Shown: one piece after another, positions 24,625-34,768 of the stretch
How the letters are laid out: each line of letters begins with the position of its first letter
Numbering within the stretch: the first letter of the stretch is position 1
Source: RH-AL1 sp965249685
Lineage (GTDB): Bacteria > Pseudomonadota > Alphaproteobacteria > Rhizobiales > Beijerinckiaceae
Assembly: GCA_965249685.1 (NCBI GenBank)
Contig: CBDFMN010000003.1
Coordinates: forward strand, 1,674,001-1,738,000
Direction of reading: 5' to 3'
DNA: 64,000 nucleotides
Translations under genes and position numbers: made by a program
The notes under the pieces: generated by a model
Told to the model about the DNA's origin: nothing
The model's input: only the letters and a program-made list of their open reading frames with translations
The model's database searches: none

Positions 24625-27600
24625 ATGGCGAACAATGTCAATCTCCGGTCATTCAACGTCAACCAGGCCGACCTTGAGTTCATTCTTCGACAGATCGAAT
24701 TTCGCCCGTTGTTCGCGTTGGACAACTCTGGAAACCTTGTCGCCGTAACGACAGGATGGGATGGGGCAAGCGCTATCTACGATCAGAATCGAACACTTCT
24801 GTTCGACCCGAGCGCCAGTTACACCGTCTCGCAAGCGGAAGCGATGGCCAAGATCGCGTATGCGCCATATGGCCAGATCTTTGACAAGACCGGTAAGCCG
24901 ATCGTGGTCTGGAACGGCTCGGACGCCATCTATGACGCGCATGGCACGGAGATCTGGGCCGGACTGGGAACCTTCTCCGGCGGGGTAATAAATGCGGCGC
25001 TCGCCCTCTCGATCTTTGGCCCGTCCTACGGAACGTTCAACTCAGGCAGCAGCGCGGTGACGGATTTCGCGGGCCTTCGTAACGTTTCGGGCCTGTTCAA
25101 CAACCTCAATCCCGGTCAGTCTCACTGGGGCCAGACAGACGGTTTCTTCTCCCACGTCGCGAAACCTCACGAGGGCGGTTATCTGCAGGAGATCGTCGCA
25201 GGCGCTCCTACGACGGAGTTCCGGGTTACGGACCTCACGGCGGCCATGGCGCAGCACCTCCTGACAACGACCACCGCCGACGGTCCGACGACAACCGGGA
25301 CAGTGATCGTGAACGGGCGCACCTTCACCTATGGTTCCTTCGACCGCACGACGACCAGTACCGACGCGGCCACGACGACGCTCAACGGCCACCACATGGT
25401 CGCGTCGATGAACGAAGTCGACCTGACCACCACGTCGTCGACCACGTCCTTTGACGCCTTCAGCGGCCTTCCCATGCCAGGCGAGCTACCGGTGGCAGGT
25501 CCTATCGTTTCGCAGTCCAGCACGTTTCTGTCGGGAGGCGAACTGGACGCGAAGTACCACCCCCAGTTTACCGCGACCAACACCAACCCAGGCGACCCGA
25601 CCTTCGATCCGGCGCACTACGTGTCGAACCTCAAGGACCGGGCGCACGTCGCCGACAACACGGACTATTCGATCACGTTCGCGACGCCGGCCTCGGTGGC
25701 CACGATGTATAGCGTGATCGACTACACGCCACGCATGATTACCCAGACCATCACCCAGGGCGGCTCGCCGGTCGAATACCTGAAGGTCGCTGACGCCGCC
25801 GCCATCACCGGCGATCCGCTTGACCATACGTGGGCCGGCACGGGCTACGCCTATGCCTACAAGGGCGGCACCGGTGTCGTGCTGCTGCGCGACGGCGCCA
25901 ATCACGTCGTCTACTGGGACGGCGCGGAATACCGCCCGGACCTTGTCAAGCTGGTCGAGGCCGATATCGCCAGCGGCGCGAACGACGCCAAGCACTACCG
26001 CGGCCTCACGGCGGGCACCGTGCTCGGTTCCGATGCACATGGGAACGCCATAACTTGGGACGCCATCGCCTACAGCTATTCCAAAGCTATCGTCGACCAC
26101 AACATCGTGACGCCCGGGCTCATCCAGGGCGCGGCCATCGTTGACACGTCGGTCGCCCTTATGACGGGACAGGCCGACGGCAAGGGAGGAATCACGGGAG
26201 CGGGCGATGCGAACCTATATTCCGGCGCCGGCTACGGGACGCTTTCGATCACGGGTCAGCACGACAAGCAGAACACGGACGCCAACAGCGCCACCGGCTA
26301 CGGAAACCACGAATATTTCGACGGCAACATCGCCTCGATCGCCGGGAACGCGCCCAACAACGGGTGGTTCGCTCTGTTCGGCCAGTTCCTCGACCACGGC
26401 CTGGACTTCATCAACAAGTCCAGCACCTACCAGATCATCATCCCGCTCGCCGTTGACGACCCGCTCTACGGCGTGATCGGCCCTGACGGAAAGCCGACCA
26501 CCTCCATCACCATCAACCGTGCCGTCGTGCAGGGCGCGGCCCAGTTGATCGACCCGGTGACCGGGCAGCCGGCGCTGGACGCCAGTGGCAAACCCGTCCT
26601 CACGGCGGCCTACGTCAATCACGATAGCCCCTACATCGATCAGAGCCAAACCTACGGCTCGCAGGCGGACGTCGACAACATCCTGCGTAATTGGGTGAAG
26701 GATCCGAACACCGGCAACTGGGAGATGGGCGATACGCTCGTCGACGGCCACCAGTCCAAGGCCTACTCTGACGCCTTCGGCAACACGACCACCGATACGC
26801 TGCCCACGCTGAACGAACTTCGCGCGGAGATCCGCTCCCATGGCGGCAGCGACGTGAACGGCGCCCGGGCCGACCTCACCTGGGAGGACGTAAGCCAGGG
26901 ATTGCGCATGCGCGACGCAAGCGGCGCGGTCATCGTCACGGGTCCGGGCGCTGGCATCGTCGAACCCCTGCTTCTCGATAACAACCCGCACTACGACAAG
27001 GCACATATTACCGGTGAAGCGCTGGCCACCATCAACGCCGCCCTCAATACGGCGGGGCTCGGCTCGTTCATGCTAAGCTTCGACAGCACCGGCGCCCTCG
27101 AGAGCGCAGCAGGCGTTGGCTTGGCGGCACTCGCACCATTCATCAACTTTGCCGACTTCAGCATTCAGTCGACGCTCTTCGGCGCCCCCGGCCAGTACGC
27201 GATCGGAGATGCCTCGACGGCGCTCCACCAGGCTATCGGCGAGGTGATGATGGAGGCGGTCGGCGACCACTACATCGCCGGCGACGGGCGAGCCAACGAG
27301 AACATCGGACTTACCGCGATCCATCACGTCTTCCACGAGGAGCACGGATACCAAGTCCAGAACATCGAGACCTACATCCTGGGCATCGACCAGGAGAACA
27401 ACCTCGTCCACGGCAAAGACACATCTCACCCGCACGCCACCGCACACGACTGGCAGGAAGCTGTCGCCGTCACTGCCCCGGCAACGTCGATCTATGTGGA
27501 TGGCACGAGTGGCGTCTACCAGGCCAAAGCTGGCAGCGTCGTGGCTCGCGACGTCGACGGCAACTTCTACGTGACAGGCGCCAACTTGACGACCGCGTCC

Positions 27601-30600
27601 GAGGACAGCGCCTTCGCCGGCTATGTCACTGACAAGGATGGCAATCCAATCACCGCGACGGGCAGCTACACCGACGCCTCGGGCATGATCGCCTGGGACC
27701 AGAACAAGATGTTCAACGCCGCCAAGATGACGGTGGAGATGGAATACCAGCACATTGCAGTGGACCAATATTCCCGCGCGGTCTCCCCCAACATCCAGGA
27801 GTTCGGCGGCTACGCGTCCGATCGCAACGCCGACATCTCGCAAGAGTTCAGCCAGGCGGCGTTCCGCTTCGGGCACTCAACCCTGCGTGAGACCATCGAC
27901 ACGATGGATCCGACGGGCGGCATCACCGGAAAGATCATGAGCTACGCCCTTGAGCAGGCGTTCGTGAATCCGGCGTTGTTCTCGAAGATCGGAGCAGGCG
28001 CGGTGGCCTTGGGCATGGAGCGCCAGCTCATGAACGAGGTCGACAACACGATCACACCTTCCTTGAATGAGGGTCTGCTCGGACAGCCTCTGGATCTTGG
28101 TGCCATCAACATCGCCAGGGGTCGCGACGTCGGCGTGCCGACGCTCAACGAGGCCAAGACCGCCCTCGGGATGAAGGCCTACGCGGACTGGGCCGACTTC
28201 GGCGCGCAGATGATCCATCAAGACCAGCTGGTGAACTACATCGCCGCCTACACCTTCGACGGCGACATGACTAAGGCCCAGACAATCGTCGACCTCGCGG
28301 CAGGAATGGCTCTCGGCTCCCTTTCTGCGGACGAGCAGGCCTACGCGACGACGATTGGAACGACCTACGCGGACCGGGTCGCCTATGCCTCCCACTTCCT
28401 AAACGGCGGCGACAAGGGCATCGACAAGGTCGACCTATGGATCGGCGGCCTGGCGGAACAGCACGTCGCCGGCGGCGTCCTGGGAGAGACCTTCGACACA
28501 ATCTTCGTGACGCAGATCGAGAACTTGATGGACGGCGACCGCTTCTACTACCTCCAGCGGCTCGTCAACCAACAATTCGGCAACGAGATCCAGAACGAAC
28601 AATTTAAGGACCTAGTCGAGCGCACGACCGGCAACACGAACATGAACGGCAACATCTTCGCGTACGCCGACCAGTACTACGACGAAGGGCGAGCCGCCAA
28701 GGTCGCGACCGCCGACCTCACCGACCCCACCAAAATGGGAGACCTCTACGCGGGATCAAAGGCGGACGGTTCTTGGCACGAGGTGTTCAAGGTCGGCGCC
28801 GACGGGCACTCCGGAACTTGGCTTGACGCGATGGGAGTGGCGACGACGACGAAACCGGCCGGCGCTATCTATGATCTGTGGGGGCAGGAGGTCACCGACC
28901 TGTACGCACAGGACGGGCATCTAGTCTTCAGCCGCTCGACCATGACTTGGACCGACGCTTCGTACGACCCAACGGTCTCCCCGGCGAATGCCGGCAAGGC
29001 CCTCTACGTCGATCACAACACGAACCTGACGACCGGCATATCCATACCGACTGATCCGAACTTCGCCCTGATGGCGCTCGGAGCCGACCAGCACAAGTAT
29101 CAGCAGATCGTCGACCTCCACGCCAGTGAAGCCAACACCACCGCAGGAGTCGACGGGGTGAGCGATACGGGCGCCACCGTTGTCGACGAAAGCAGCAACG
29201 TCGGCGTTGGCATCTGGTCCGTAGGGGGCGGCAGCACGATCGCTAACGGCCAGATCCAAGAGCATGCCTATCAACTGACGCTTAACGATGGAACGGACGC
29301 CTACGGCAATTCGCCTGCCCTGCTCCAACCAGCCGGCGCCATCGGCGGCGTCGACCCGAGCGTGAATCCGACCAATCACATGTCGGTCGACGAGAGATAT
29401 ATTCTCGACGTGCGTCCCGACGGCACCACCCACAACGGCGACGGCAGCATCGACAGCGGGGCCAGTTCCGCCGAGGTGCTCGTGGGCACCAAGTTCAACG
29501 ACTACATAGAACTGGGGGTCGGCGACGACACCGCCTACGGGGGTGCCGGCAACGACGTCATCTTCGGCGGCAAGTCCAACGCCGGCCACAACTCGATCTA
29601 CGGCGGCGACGGCAACGACTTCCTATTCGGCGGCGACGCACCCGACCTGATCGACGGCGGCAAGGGCGACGACTGGATCTGGGGCAATTCGTCGGGCGCG
29701 AGCGTCGGCGGCATGGACCAGCTCATCGGCGGCGACGGCAACGATCACATCTTCGGCGGCATCGGTATCGACAAGCTGTTCGGCGGGACCGGCGACGACT
29801 TCATGTACGGCGGCCAAGACACCGACCCGACCTTCTTCGGAGGTGACGGCAACGACTACATGAGCGGCGGTACTGGCTCCGACTTCATGAACGGCGACGC
29901 CGGCGACGACATCATGGACGGCGGACCCGGCGTCGACCAACTGTTCGGCGGCGCGGGCGACGACATCCTTCGTCCCGGACCCGGCGTCGCCTCGGTCGGC
30001 GGCAACGGCGGCGGCGCGGACGTGCTGATCGGCGGTGAGTCCGGAACTAAACCGGACGGCTCGTCCAGCGACGCGGGCTTCGATTTCGCGGACTACAGCC
30101 AGCAGACCATCGCCACCGGGATTGTCGGCGACCTTGCCAACCAGGCTCTGGTCAGCCAGTTGCCCAAGGACAAGACCCCGCTGCCTGCGGGCGTCATCGC
30201 GGCTGCGTCGAACGGAGACGTCTGGTTCGAGATGGAGGGAATTATCGGCAGCAAGAACGCCGACATACTCCGCGGCGATAGTCCGACCGACGTCAGCGCG
30301 ACCGTGAGCCACGGTGACAACTGGCTCATAGGCGGAAGCGGGAACGACCTGCTTCAAGGCCGCGGTGGTAATGACCTTATCGTCGGCGGTTCCGTCCGCC
30401 TCGACACGCTCATTGGAACCTACAAGGATGGGGGCGCCAACGGAACGCAAGACCCCTACACAAGCTATGTCGACGGAGCGAGTCACCGCGTTTCGGCCTC
30501 GGCGGTGCTATCCGGCGGTCTTTTGGATTACGCCAGCGTCAATGGCGTTAGCGGTGTCACCTACGCGGACCACCTCACCGACCTCCTGAAGTCGGGCGCC

Positions 30601-32928
30601 TATAAGAATTACTTCCTCGGTGACGGGAGCCCAACCGGCGGCAACGATACCGCGGCCTTCTCGGGCGCGCAAACAGACTACCAGGTCACTTACCTTCCCT
30701 TCGTCGATGCGCACGGCACTAAGATCGCCGCTTTCCAGGTCAAAGATACGCGTCCGGGCTCGCCGGACGGCACCGACCTCCTGGTGGGCATCCAGACTCT
30801 GGCGTTCAATTATAACGAGACGACGAATACCGGCACGATGGTGAGAATCGTCGACGCCCTCGACGCGGCCCCGACCTTCTTTACGGCTGCACTTGCCGGA
30901 CCGGCATACGCCGAAGGCACATCAAACGCCGTTGGAGCCAGTCAGAACGGCCTCACACCGGCAGGTACCTTAATCGGAACTCTGATGGCAACCGATGCCC
31001 TCACGGCCGGCCAACTTGCACTAGGAGCCACACAGGGACCTCTCACCTGGTCCATCGCGGACACCAACCAAGCCATCAACGACCTGTTTACGATCACTCC
31101 GACCTTATCCGCACTTGGAGCAGTTTCGGTTGCGGCGGCAACCTTATCCTTCGCTAAGTCGCCCGACTTCGAAGCGTTGAAGGTGATACCTGGCGCGACC
31201 GTGAACGCGCAGGGGCAACTCGCACTCACGGTGCACGTCCAAGTCAGCGATGGCCTCTTAAGCGCGGTGCAAACGGAGACGGTCCTTATCGGCAATGTCG
31301 ACGAGAAACCGTCGGGAAACATCCATTTCGCCGGAGCGACAGTCAGCAATAACAATGCCAGCGCCGTTCTTCAGGGCTCTGTTGGAACCTTCGTTGATCC
31401 CGACGTCACCGGCCCAATGACAATGACCTTTGGCCTGGCTTCGCACCCGTCGCTGACGGTTGACGCAACATCTGCGATCCAGCAGTTCCTTCTCACCGGA
31501 ACCTATGCGCAACCGTTCCCGCTGCCGAATGGCCAAGCTACCTCGATCGAGGTTGCCTTCGTCGGCACAACTGGGAATGACAAGATTGCAGGCACGTCGG
31601 GCGCGGACCTTCTTATAGGGCTACGGGGCAACGATACCTATGTGGTCAACAACCCAGGCGATGTTGTCGTCGAGGGCTTCGGCGGTGGAACAGATACCGT
31701 CCTGGCCGCCTTGGGCAGCTATACGCTAACCGCAAACGTCGAAAACCTGACCCATGCTGGTGCCAATGGGACCCTGCTTGGAACGGACTTCGTCGGGACG
31801 GGAAATACCTTGGCCAACATCGTCACCGGCGGCACAGGCAACAACACGTTTGTCGCCACCGTGGATAACGCGCGCGATCAGTACATCGGCAATGCGGACA
31901 GCAACCACAGCGATACCGTCGACTACTCGGCGTACGGAGCTGCTCTGACCGTGGACTTCAGCAGTGTCAATGGGGGTGCCGTGACGGTCGGTGGCTCAGG
32001 CACTAACCAGAATACCGATCTGCTCTACGGTATCGAGAACTTCATTGGTGGAACCGGTAACGATACGATTATCGCAGCGCGAGACAATGTCGCCAACGCG
32101 TTCGACGGTGGTGGCGGCAGCAACACGGCGGACTACTCGGCTTATCGAGTCGGTCTTACGGTGGACTTCAACCAAACGAAGGTAGCGGTGGCTGGATCGG
32201 GAGCTGACGCCGCGCATTCGGACACCCTCACCAACATCCAGACATTCATCGGCGGCTCTGGGGGCGACACGGTGGTTGCCAAATCCGATGGGGTTCAGCA
32301 CGCCTTCGATGGCGGCCTGGGGAACGACACGATCGACTTCTCCTCCTTCACATCGGGACTGTCTATCGATCTCCGGGGTTCGTCGGCGAACACGATGGGG
32401 TTTGCGACAGTGGTCGGTTCCGGGCCGGACGCCGCTCACTCTGACCTGATCAAGAGCTTCGAGCACGTGGTCGGGGGAAGCGGCGGCGACACCGTCATAA
32501 TCGGCAGCGGAACTACGAACTTCACAGGCCACGCGGGGAACGACACCATGGTGTTCGCCCCAGGCTCGTGGAAAACCGGGGCGAACCGCGATCTGTTCTC
32601 GGACTTCACAATCCATGCAGGGACGAGCACCGGCGATCAAGTCGACCTGACTGGATTGGGGGCGGTGAGCGTAGGACACCAGGGAGCCGCCTTCTTCTGG
32701 AACGGGCACGACGCTGAATTCGCGGCAGGCAGGAACTCCGTTGCCGAGATCCGCTATCACAGCGAGACCGTAAACGGCGTCGTCCATACGATCCTTGACT
32801 ACCATACCGCCCAAAGCACGGTCCAGGTCAACGGGCAGGTGGATCTAGGGGCCGGAGGCAAGGTGCTGGTGGCGACCGATTTAACCGTGCCTATCGCCAA
32901 CCAGCACCCCGACATCATCCACGTTTGA
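24625..32928 (+). CDS. giant secreted animal-type haem peroxidase with RTX repeats
   Basis: This 2,767-residue protein starts with an N-terminal region (1-530) holding two related WDG/WNG...AIYD motifs and the NNLNPGQSHWGQTD segment of bacterial peroxinectin-like proteins. The animal haem peroxidase domain (about 530-1330) retains FGQFLDHG (Q587, D590, H591; distal side), R889 and E892 in GRANE, the proximal-His motif FRFGHS (H1084) and INIARGRD (1161-1168); D590 and E892 match the residues that bind haem covalently in myeloperoxidase. Calcium-binding RTX nonapeptides run from about 1619 to 1790, with further copies near 1906, 2316 and 2400-2640. There is no N-terminal signal; it ends DIIHV, an acidic-then-hydrophobic tail suiting type I secretion. 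The exporter genes follow directly. Confidence 0.93.
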   Translation: MANNVNLRSFNVNQADLEFILRQIEFRPLFALDNSGNLVAVTTGWDGASAIYDQNRTLLFDPSASYTVSQAEAMAKIAYAPYGQIFDKTGKPIVVWNGSDAIYDAHGTEIWAGLGTFSGGVINAALALSIFGPSYGTFNSGSSAVTDFAGLRNVSGLFNNLNPGQSHWGQTDGFFSHVAKPHEGGYLQEIVAGAPTTEFRVTDLTAAMAQHLLTTTTADGPTTTGTVIVNGRTFTYGSFDRTTTSTDAATTTLNGHHMVASMNEVDLTTTSSTTSFDAFSGLPMPGELPVAGPIVSQSSTFLSGGELDAKYHPQFTATNTNPGDPTFDPAHYVSNLKDRAHVADNTDYSITFATPASVATMYSVIDYTPRMITQTITQGGSPVEYLKVADAAAITGDPLDHTWAGTGYAYAYKGGTGVVLLRDGANHVVYWDGAEYRPDLVKLVEADIASGANDAKHYRGLTAGTVLGSDAHGNAITWDAIAYSYSKAIVDHNIVTPGLIQGAAIVDTSVALMTGQADGKGGITGAGDANLYSGAGYGTLSITGQHDKQNTDANSATGYGNHEYFDGNIASIAGNAPNNGWFALFGQFLDHGLDFINKSSTYQIIIPLAVDDPLYGVIGPDGKPTTSITINRAVVQGAAQLIDPVTGQPALDASGKPVLTAAYVNHDSPYIDQSQTYGSQADVDNILRNWVKDPNTGNWEMGDTLVDGHQSKAYSDAFGNTTTDTLPTLNELRAEIRSHGGSDVNGARADLTWEDVSQGLRMRDASGAVIVTGPGAGIVEPLLLDNNPHYDKAHITGEALATINAALNTAGLGSFMLSFDSTGALESAAGVGLAALAPFINFADFSIQSTLFGAPGQYAIGDASTALHQAIGEVMMEAVGDHYIAGDGRANENIGLTAIHHVFHEEHGYQVQNIETYILGIDQENNLVHGKDTSHPHATAHDWQEAVAVTAPATSIYVDGTSGVYQAKAGSVVARDVDGNFYVTGANLTTASEDSAFAGYVTDKDGNPITATGSYTDASGMIAWDQNKMFNAAKMTVEMEYQHIAVDQYSRAVSPNIQEFGGYASDRNADISQEFSQAAFRFGHSTLRETIDTMDPTGGITGKIMSYALEQAFVNPALFSKIGAGAVALGMERQLMNEVDNTITPSLNEGLLGQPLDLGAINIARGRDVGVPTLNEAKTALGMKAYADWADFGAQMIHQDQLVNYIAAYTFDGDMTKAQTIVDLAAGMALGSLSADEQAYATTIGTTYADRVAYASHFLNGGDKGIDKVDLWIGGLAEQHVAGGVLGETFDTIFVTQIENLMDGDRFYYLQRLVNQQFGNEIQNEQFKDLVERTTGNTNMNGNIFAYADQYYDEGRAAKVATADLTDPTKMGDLYAGSKADGSWHEVFKVGADGHSGTWLDAMGVATTTKPAGAIYDLWGQEVTDLYAQDGHLVFSRSTMTWTDASYDPTVSPANAGKALYVDHNTNLTTGISIPTDPNFALMALGADQHKYQQIVDLHASEANTTAGVDGVSDTGATVVDESSNVGVGIWSVGGGSTIANGQIQEHAYQLTLNDGTDAYGNSPALLQPAGAIGGVDPSVNPTNHMSVDERYILDVRPDGTTHNGDGSIDSGASSAEVLVGTKFNDYIELGVGDDTAYGGAGNDVIFGGKSNAGHNSIYGGDGNDFLFGGDAPDLIDGGKGDDWIWGNSSGASVGGMDQLIGGDGNDHIFGGIGIDKLFGGTGDDFMYGGQDTDPTFFGGDGNDYMSGGTGSDFMNGDAGDDIMDGGPGVDQLFGGAGDDILRPGPGVASVGGNGGGADVLIGGESGTKPDGSSSDAGFDFADYSQQTIATGIVGDLANQALVSQLPKDKTPLPAGVIAAASNGDVWFEMEGIIGSKNADILRGDSPTDVSATVSHGDNWLIGGSGNDLLQGRGGNDLIVGGSVRLDTLIGTYKDGGANGTQDPYTSYVDGASHRVSASAVLSGGLLDYASVNGVSGVTYADHLTDLLKSGAYKNYFLGDGSPTGGNDTAAFSGAQTDYQVTYLPFVDAHGTKIAAFQVKDTRPGSPDGTDLLVGIQTLAFNYNETTNTGTMVRIVDALDAAPTFFTAALAGPAYAEGTSNAVGASQNGLTPAGTLIGTLMATDALTAGQLALGATQGPLTWSIADTNQAINDLFTITPTLSALGAVSVAAATLSFAKSPDFEALKVIPGATVNAQGQLALTVHVQVSDGLLSAVQTETVLIGNVDEKPSGNIHFAGATVSNNNASAVLQGSVGTFVDPDVTGPMTMTFGLASHPSLTVDATSAIQQFLLTGTYAQPFPLPNGQATSIEVAFVGTTGNDKIAGTSGADLLIGLRGNDTYVVNNPGDVVVEGFGGGTDTVLAALGSYTLTANVENLTHAGANGTLLGTDFVGTGNTLANIVTGGTGNNTFVATVDNARDQYIGNADSNHSDTVDYSAYGAALTVDFSSVNGGAVTVGGSGTNQNTDLLYGIENFIGGTGNDTIIAARDNVANAFDGGGGSNTADYSAYRVGLTVDFNQTKVAVAGSGADAAHSDTLTNIQTFIGGSGGDTVVAKSDGVQHAFDGGLGNDTIDFSSFTSGLSIDLRGSSANTMGFATVVGSGPDAAHSDLIKSFEHVVGGSGGDTVIIGSGTTNFTGHAGNDTMVFAPGSWKTGANRDLFSDFTIHAGTSTGDQVDLTGLGAVSVGHQGAAFFWNGHDAEFAAGRNSVAEIRYHSETVNGVVHTILDYHTAQSTVQVNGQVDLGAGGKVLVATDLTVPIANQHPDIIHV
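29479..29990 (+). repeat. main RTX (GGxGxD) repeat block of the peroxidase
   Basis: The DNA encodes a run of glycine/aspartate nonapeptides such as GGAGNDVIF, GGDGNDFLF, GGKGDDWIW and GGDGNDYMS, spaced by 9-20 residues. Such repeats fold as a parallel beta-roll when they bind calcium outside the cell, helping the exported protein to fold. At least ten recognisable units are present. Confidence 0.9.
31831..32550 (+). repeat. C-terminal repeats of 68-74 residues in the peroxidase
   Basis: Comparable G-[TS]-G-N/G-D-T motifs begin at 31831, 32050, 32254 and 32476, that is every 219, 204 and 222 bases. Each unit carries a D-x-x-DYSAY or DFSSF segment followed by L-[TS]-[VI]-D and a VxGSGxxxxHSD or equivalent. 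The units are diverged RTX-like modules preceding the C-terminal secretion region. Confidence 0.8.
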
Positions 32929-33025
32929 CGAAGTAGGCTTCGCACCTGTGATCGGGGCATCCACGTCCCGACTCCACCGTCCGCAGCACGATAGACGCGC
33001 AAGCCCTCCCTTCCGGACTGTCGAA

Positions 33026-34768
33026 ATGACCTCGAAGAAACCGTCCGTCCGCAAGCTCCTCATGCGCCGCTGCCGCTTCGGCTTTCTCGCCGTCGGACTG
33101 ATGAGTTTGGCAATCAATCTGCTCTATCTCACCGGCTCGTTCTACATGCTCGACGTGTACGACCGCGTCCTACCGAGCCGCAGCGTTCCGACGCTCATCG
33201 GCCTATCGATCATCGTCGCGGTCCTGTTCCTGTTCCAGGGCCTGCTCGACCTTCTTCGCTCACGTCTTCTTCTACGGGTCGGAGCGAGCGTCGACGAGGC
33301 CCTTCATGTCCCGGTCCACAACGCTATCGTTGCCATGCCGCTCTCGATGAAGGTCAACGGCGACGGTCTGCTGGCGCTCCGCGACCTCGACCAGGTGCGC
33401 AGCTTCCTCGCGAGTCCAGGTCCGATCGCCCTCTTCGACCTGCCTTGGATGCCCTTCTTCATCGCCATTTGCTTCCTGTTCCATCCGCTGATTGGGGCCG
33501 CCACGATGGCCGGCGGCTTGATCCTGGTGGGGATCACGGTTCTGACCGATCGTTTGACAAAGAATAAGTCACGCGAAGCTGCGATGAACGCCAGCATGCG
33601 AAACTCGGTGATCGACGCGCATCGCCGCAACGCCGAGGTCGTGTTCGGCATGGGGATGATGGATCGACTGGCGGATCGCTGGAGCGGCTACAACGCGAGT
33701 TACCAGGAGAGCCAGCGCCGCACTAGCGATGTCACCGGAGGCTTCAGTGCTTTCTCCAAGGTGTTCCGCACCACGCTTCAGTCCGCCGTGCTAGGGCTTG
33801 GCGCCTATCTTGTCATCAACCAGCAGGCGACCGCCGGCATCATCATCGCCAGTTCGATCCTCACCTCAAGGGCGCTGGCGCCCGTCGAGATGGCGTTGGC
33901 GCATTGGAAGGGATTTGTCGCCGCGCGCCAGGGCTGGAAGCGTCTGCGCGAGTTCATGGCCGCCGGCGAGGTCCGCGTTAAGCCGATGAAGCTGCCTACG
34001 CCGTGCCGCGACCTGAAGGTTGAAGATGCCTCGATTACGCCCCCAGGCGGAAAGCGCGTCGTCGTACGTGACGCAAGCTTCACGGTAAATGCGGGCGATG
34101 CGCTCGGCGTTATTGGCTCGACGGGCTCCGGAAAGTCTTCACTCGCGCGTCTTATCGTCGGGATCTGGACGCCGTCACGCGGCAAGGTGATGATCGATGG
34201 AGCCGCCCTGGACCAGTGGGACCGGGCAATCCTCGGCGACTGCGTCGGCTATCTCCCTCAGGATGTCGAACTATTCGGCGGAACCGTGTCGCAGAACATC
34301 GCCCGCTTCAAGCCGGACTTCGATCCGGCGGTGGTGGTCGAGGCGGCAATGGCCGCGGACGTCCACAAACTCATCCTGCAGCTGCCGGATGGCTACAACA
34401 CACAAATCGGCGATGGCGGCGCGGATCTCTCCGGCGGGCAGCGCCAGCGCATCGCACTCGCCCGCGCCTTGTTCGGCAACCCATTCCTCGTGGTGCTCGA
34501 CGAGCCGAACTCAAACCTGGATGCCGAGGGGGAACAAGCGCTCGGAGAGGCGATCGCCGGAGTACGCGCGCGCGGCGGGATCGTCGTCGTCGTCGCCCAC
34601 CGCCCAAACGCGCTTAACAACTGCAATCTGATCCTGATGATGGCAGACGGTGCCGTCGAGGCGTTCGGCGACAAAGAACGCGTCTTCGGTCAGCTCGTGC
34701 GTAAGAGCGGGGCCACGGCTGCTGGATCGAGCGGTTTCAAGGTTGTACCTGCCGGGGAGGCTTCGTGA
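33026..34768 (+). CDS. prtD: type I secretion ATPase/permease (PrtD/HlyB type)
   Basis: The product (580 aa) is a type I secretion ABC exporter. The N-terminal half holds about five to six membrane helices (the first at LSLAINLLYL near 17-40); the C-terminal ATPase has Walker A GSTGSGKSS at 364-372, GYLPQDVELFGGTV as Q-loop region, signature LSGGQRQR at about 468, Walker B VVLDEPNSNLD near 490 and the H-loop in VVAHRPN. It lacks the N-terminal C39-like domain of HlyB, as in PrtD. The ATG at 33026 is preferred to a GTG at 32948, since the usual PrtD length and start follow. It lies 97 bases after the peroxidase gene and should export it. Confidence 0.93.
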   Translation: MTSKKPSVRKLLMRRCRFGFLAVGLMSLAINLLYLTGSFYMLDVYDRVLPSRSVPTLIGLSIIVAVLFLFQGLLDLLRSRLLLRVGASVDEALHVPVHNAIVAMPLSMKVNGDGLLALRDLDQVRSFLASPGPIALFDLPWMPFFIAICFLFHPLIGAATMAGGLILVGITVLTDRLTKNKSREAAMNASMRNSVIDAHRRNAEVVFGMGMMDRLADRWSGYNASYQESQRRTSDVTGGFSAFSKVFRTTLQSAVLGLGAYLVINQQATAGIIIASSILTSRALAPVEMALAHWKGFVAARQGWKRLREFMAAGEVRVKPMKLPTPCRDLKVEDASITPPGGKRVVVRDASFTVNAGDALGVIGSTGSGKSSLARLIVGIWTPSRGKVMIDGAALDQWDRAILGDCVGYLPQDVELFGGTVSQNIARFKPDFDPAVVVEAAMAADVHKLILQLPDGYNTQIGDGGADLSGGQRQRIALARALFGNPFLVVLDEPNSNLDAEGEQALGEAIAGVRARGGIVVVVAHRPNALNNCNLILMMADGAVEAFGDKERVFGQLVRKSGATAAGSSGFKVVPAGEAS

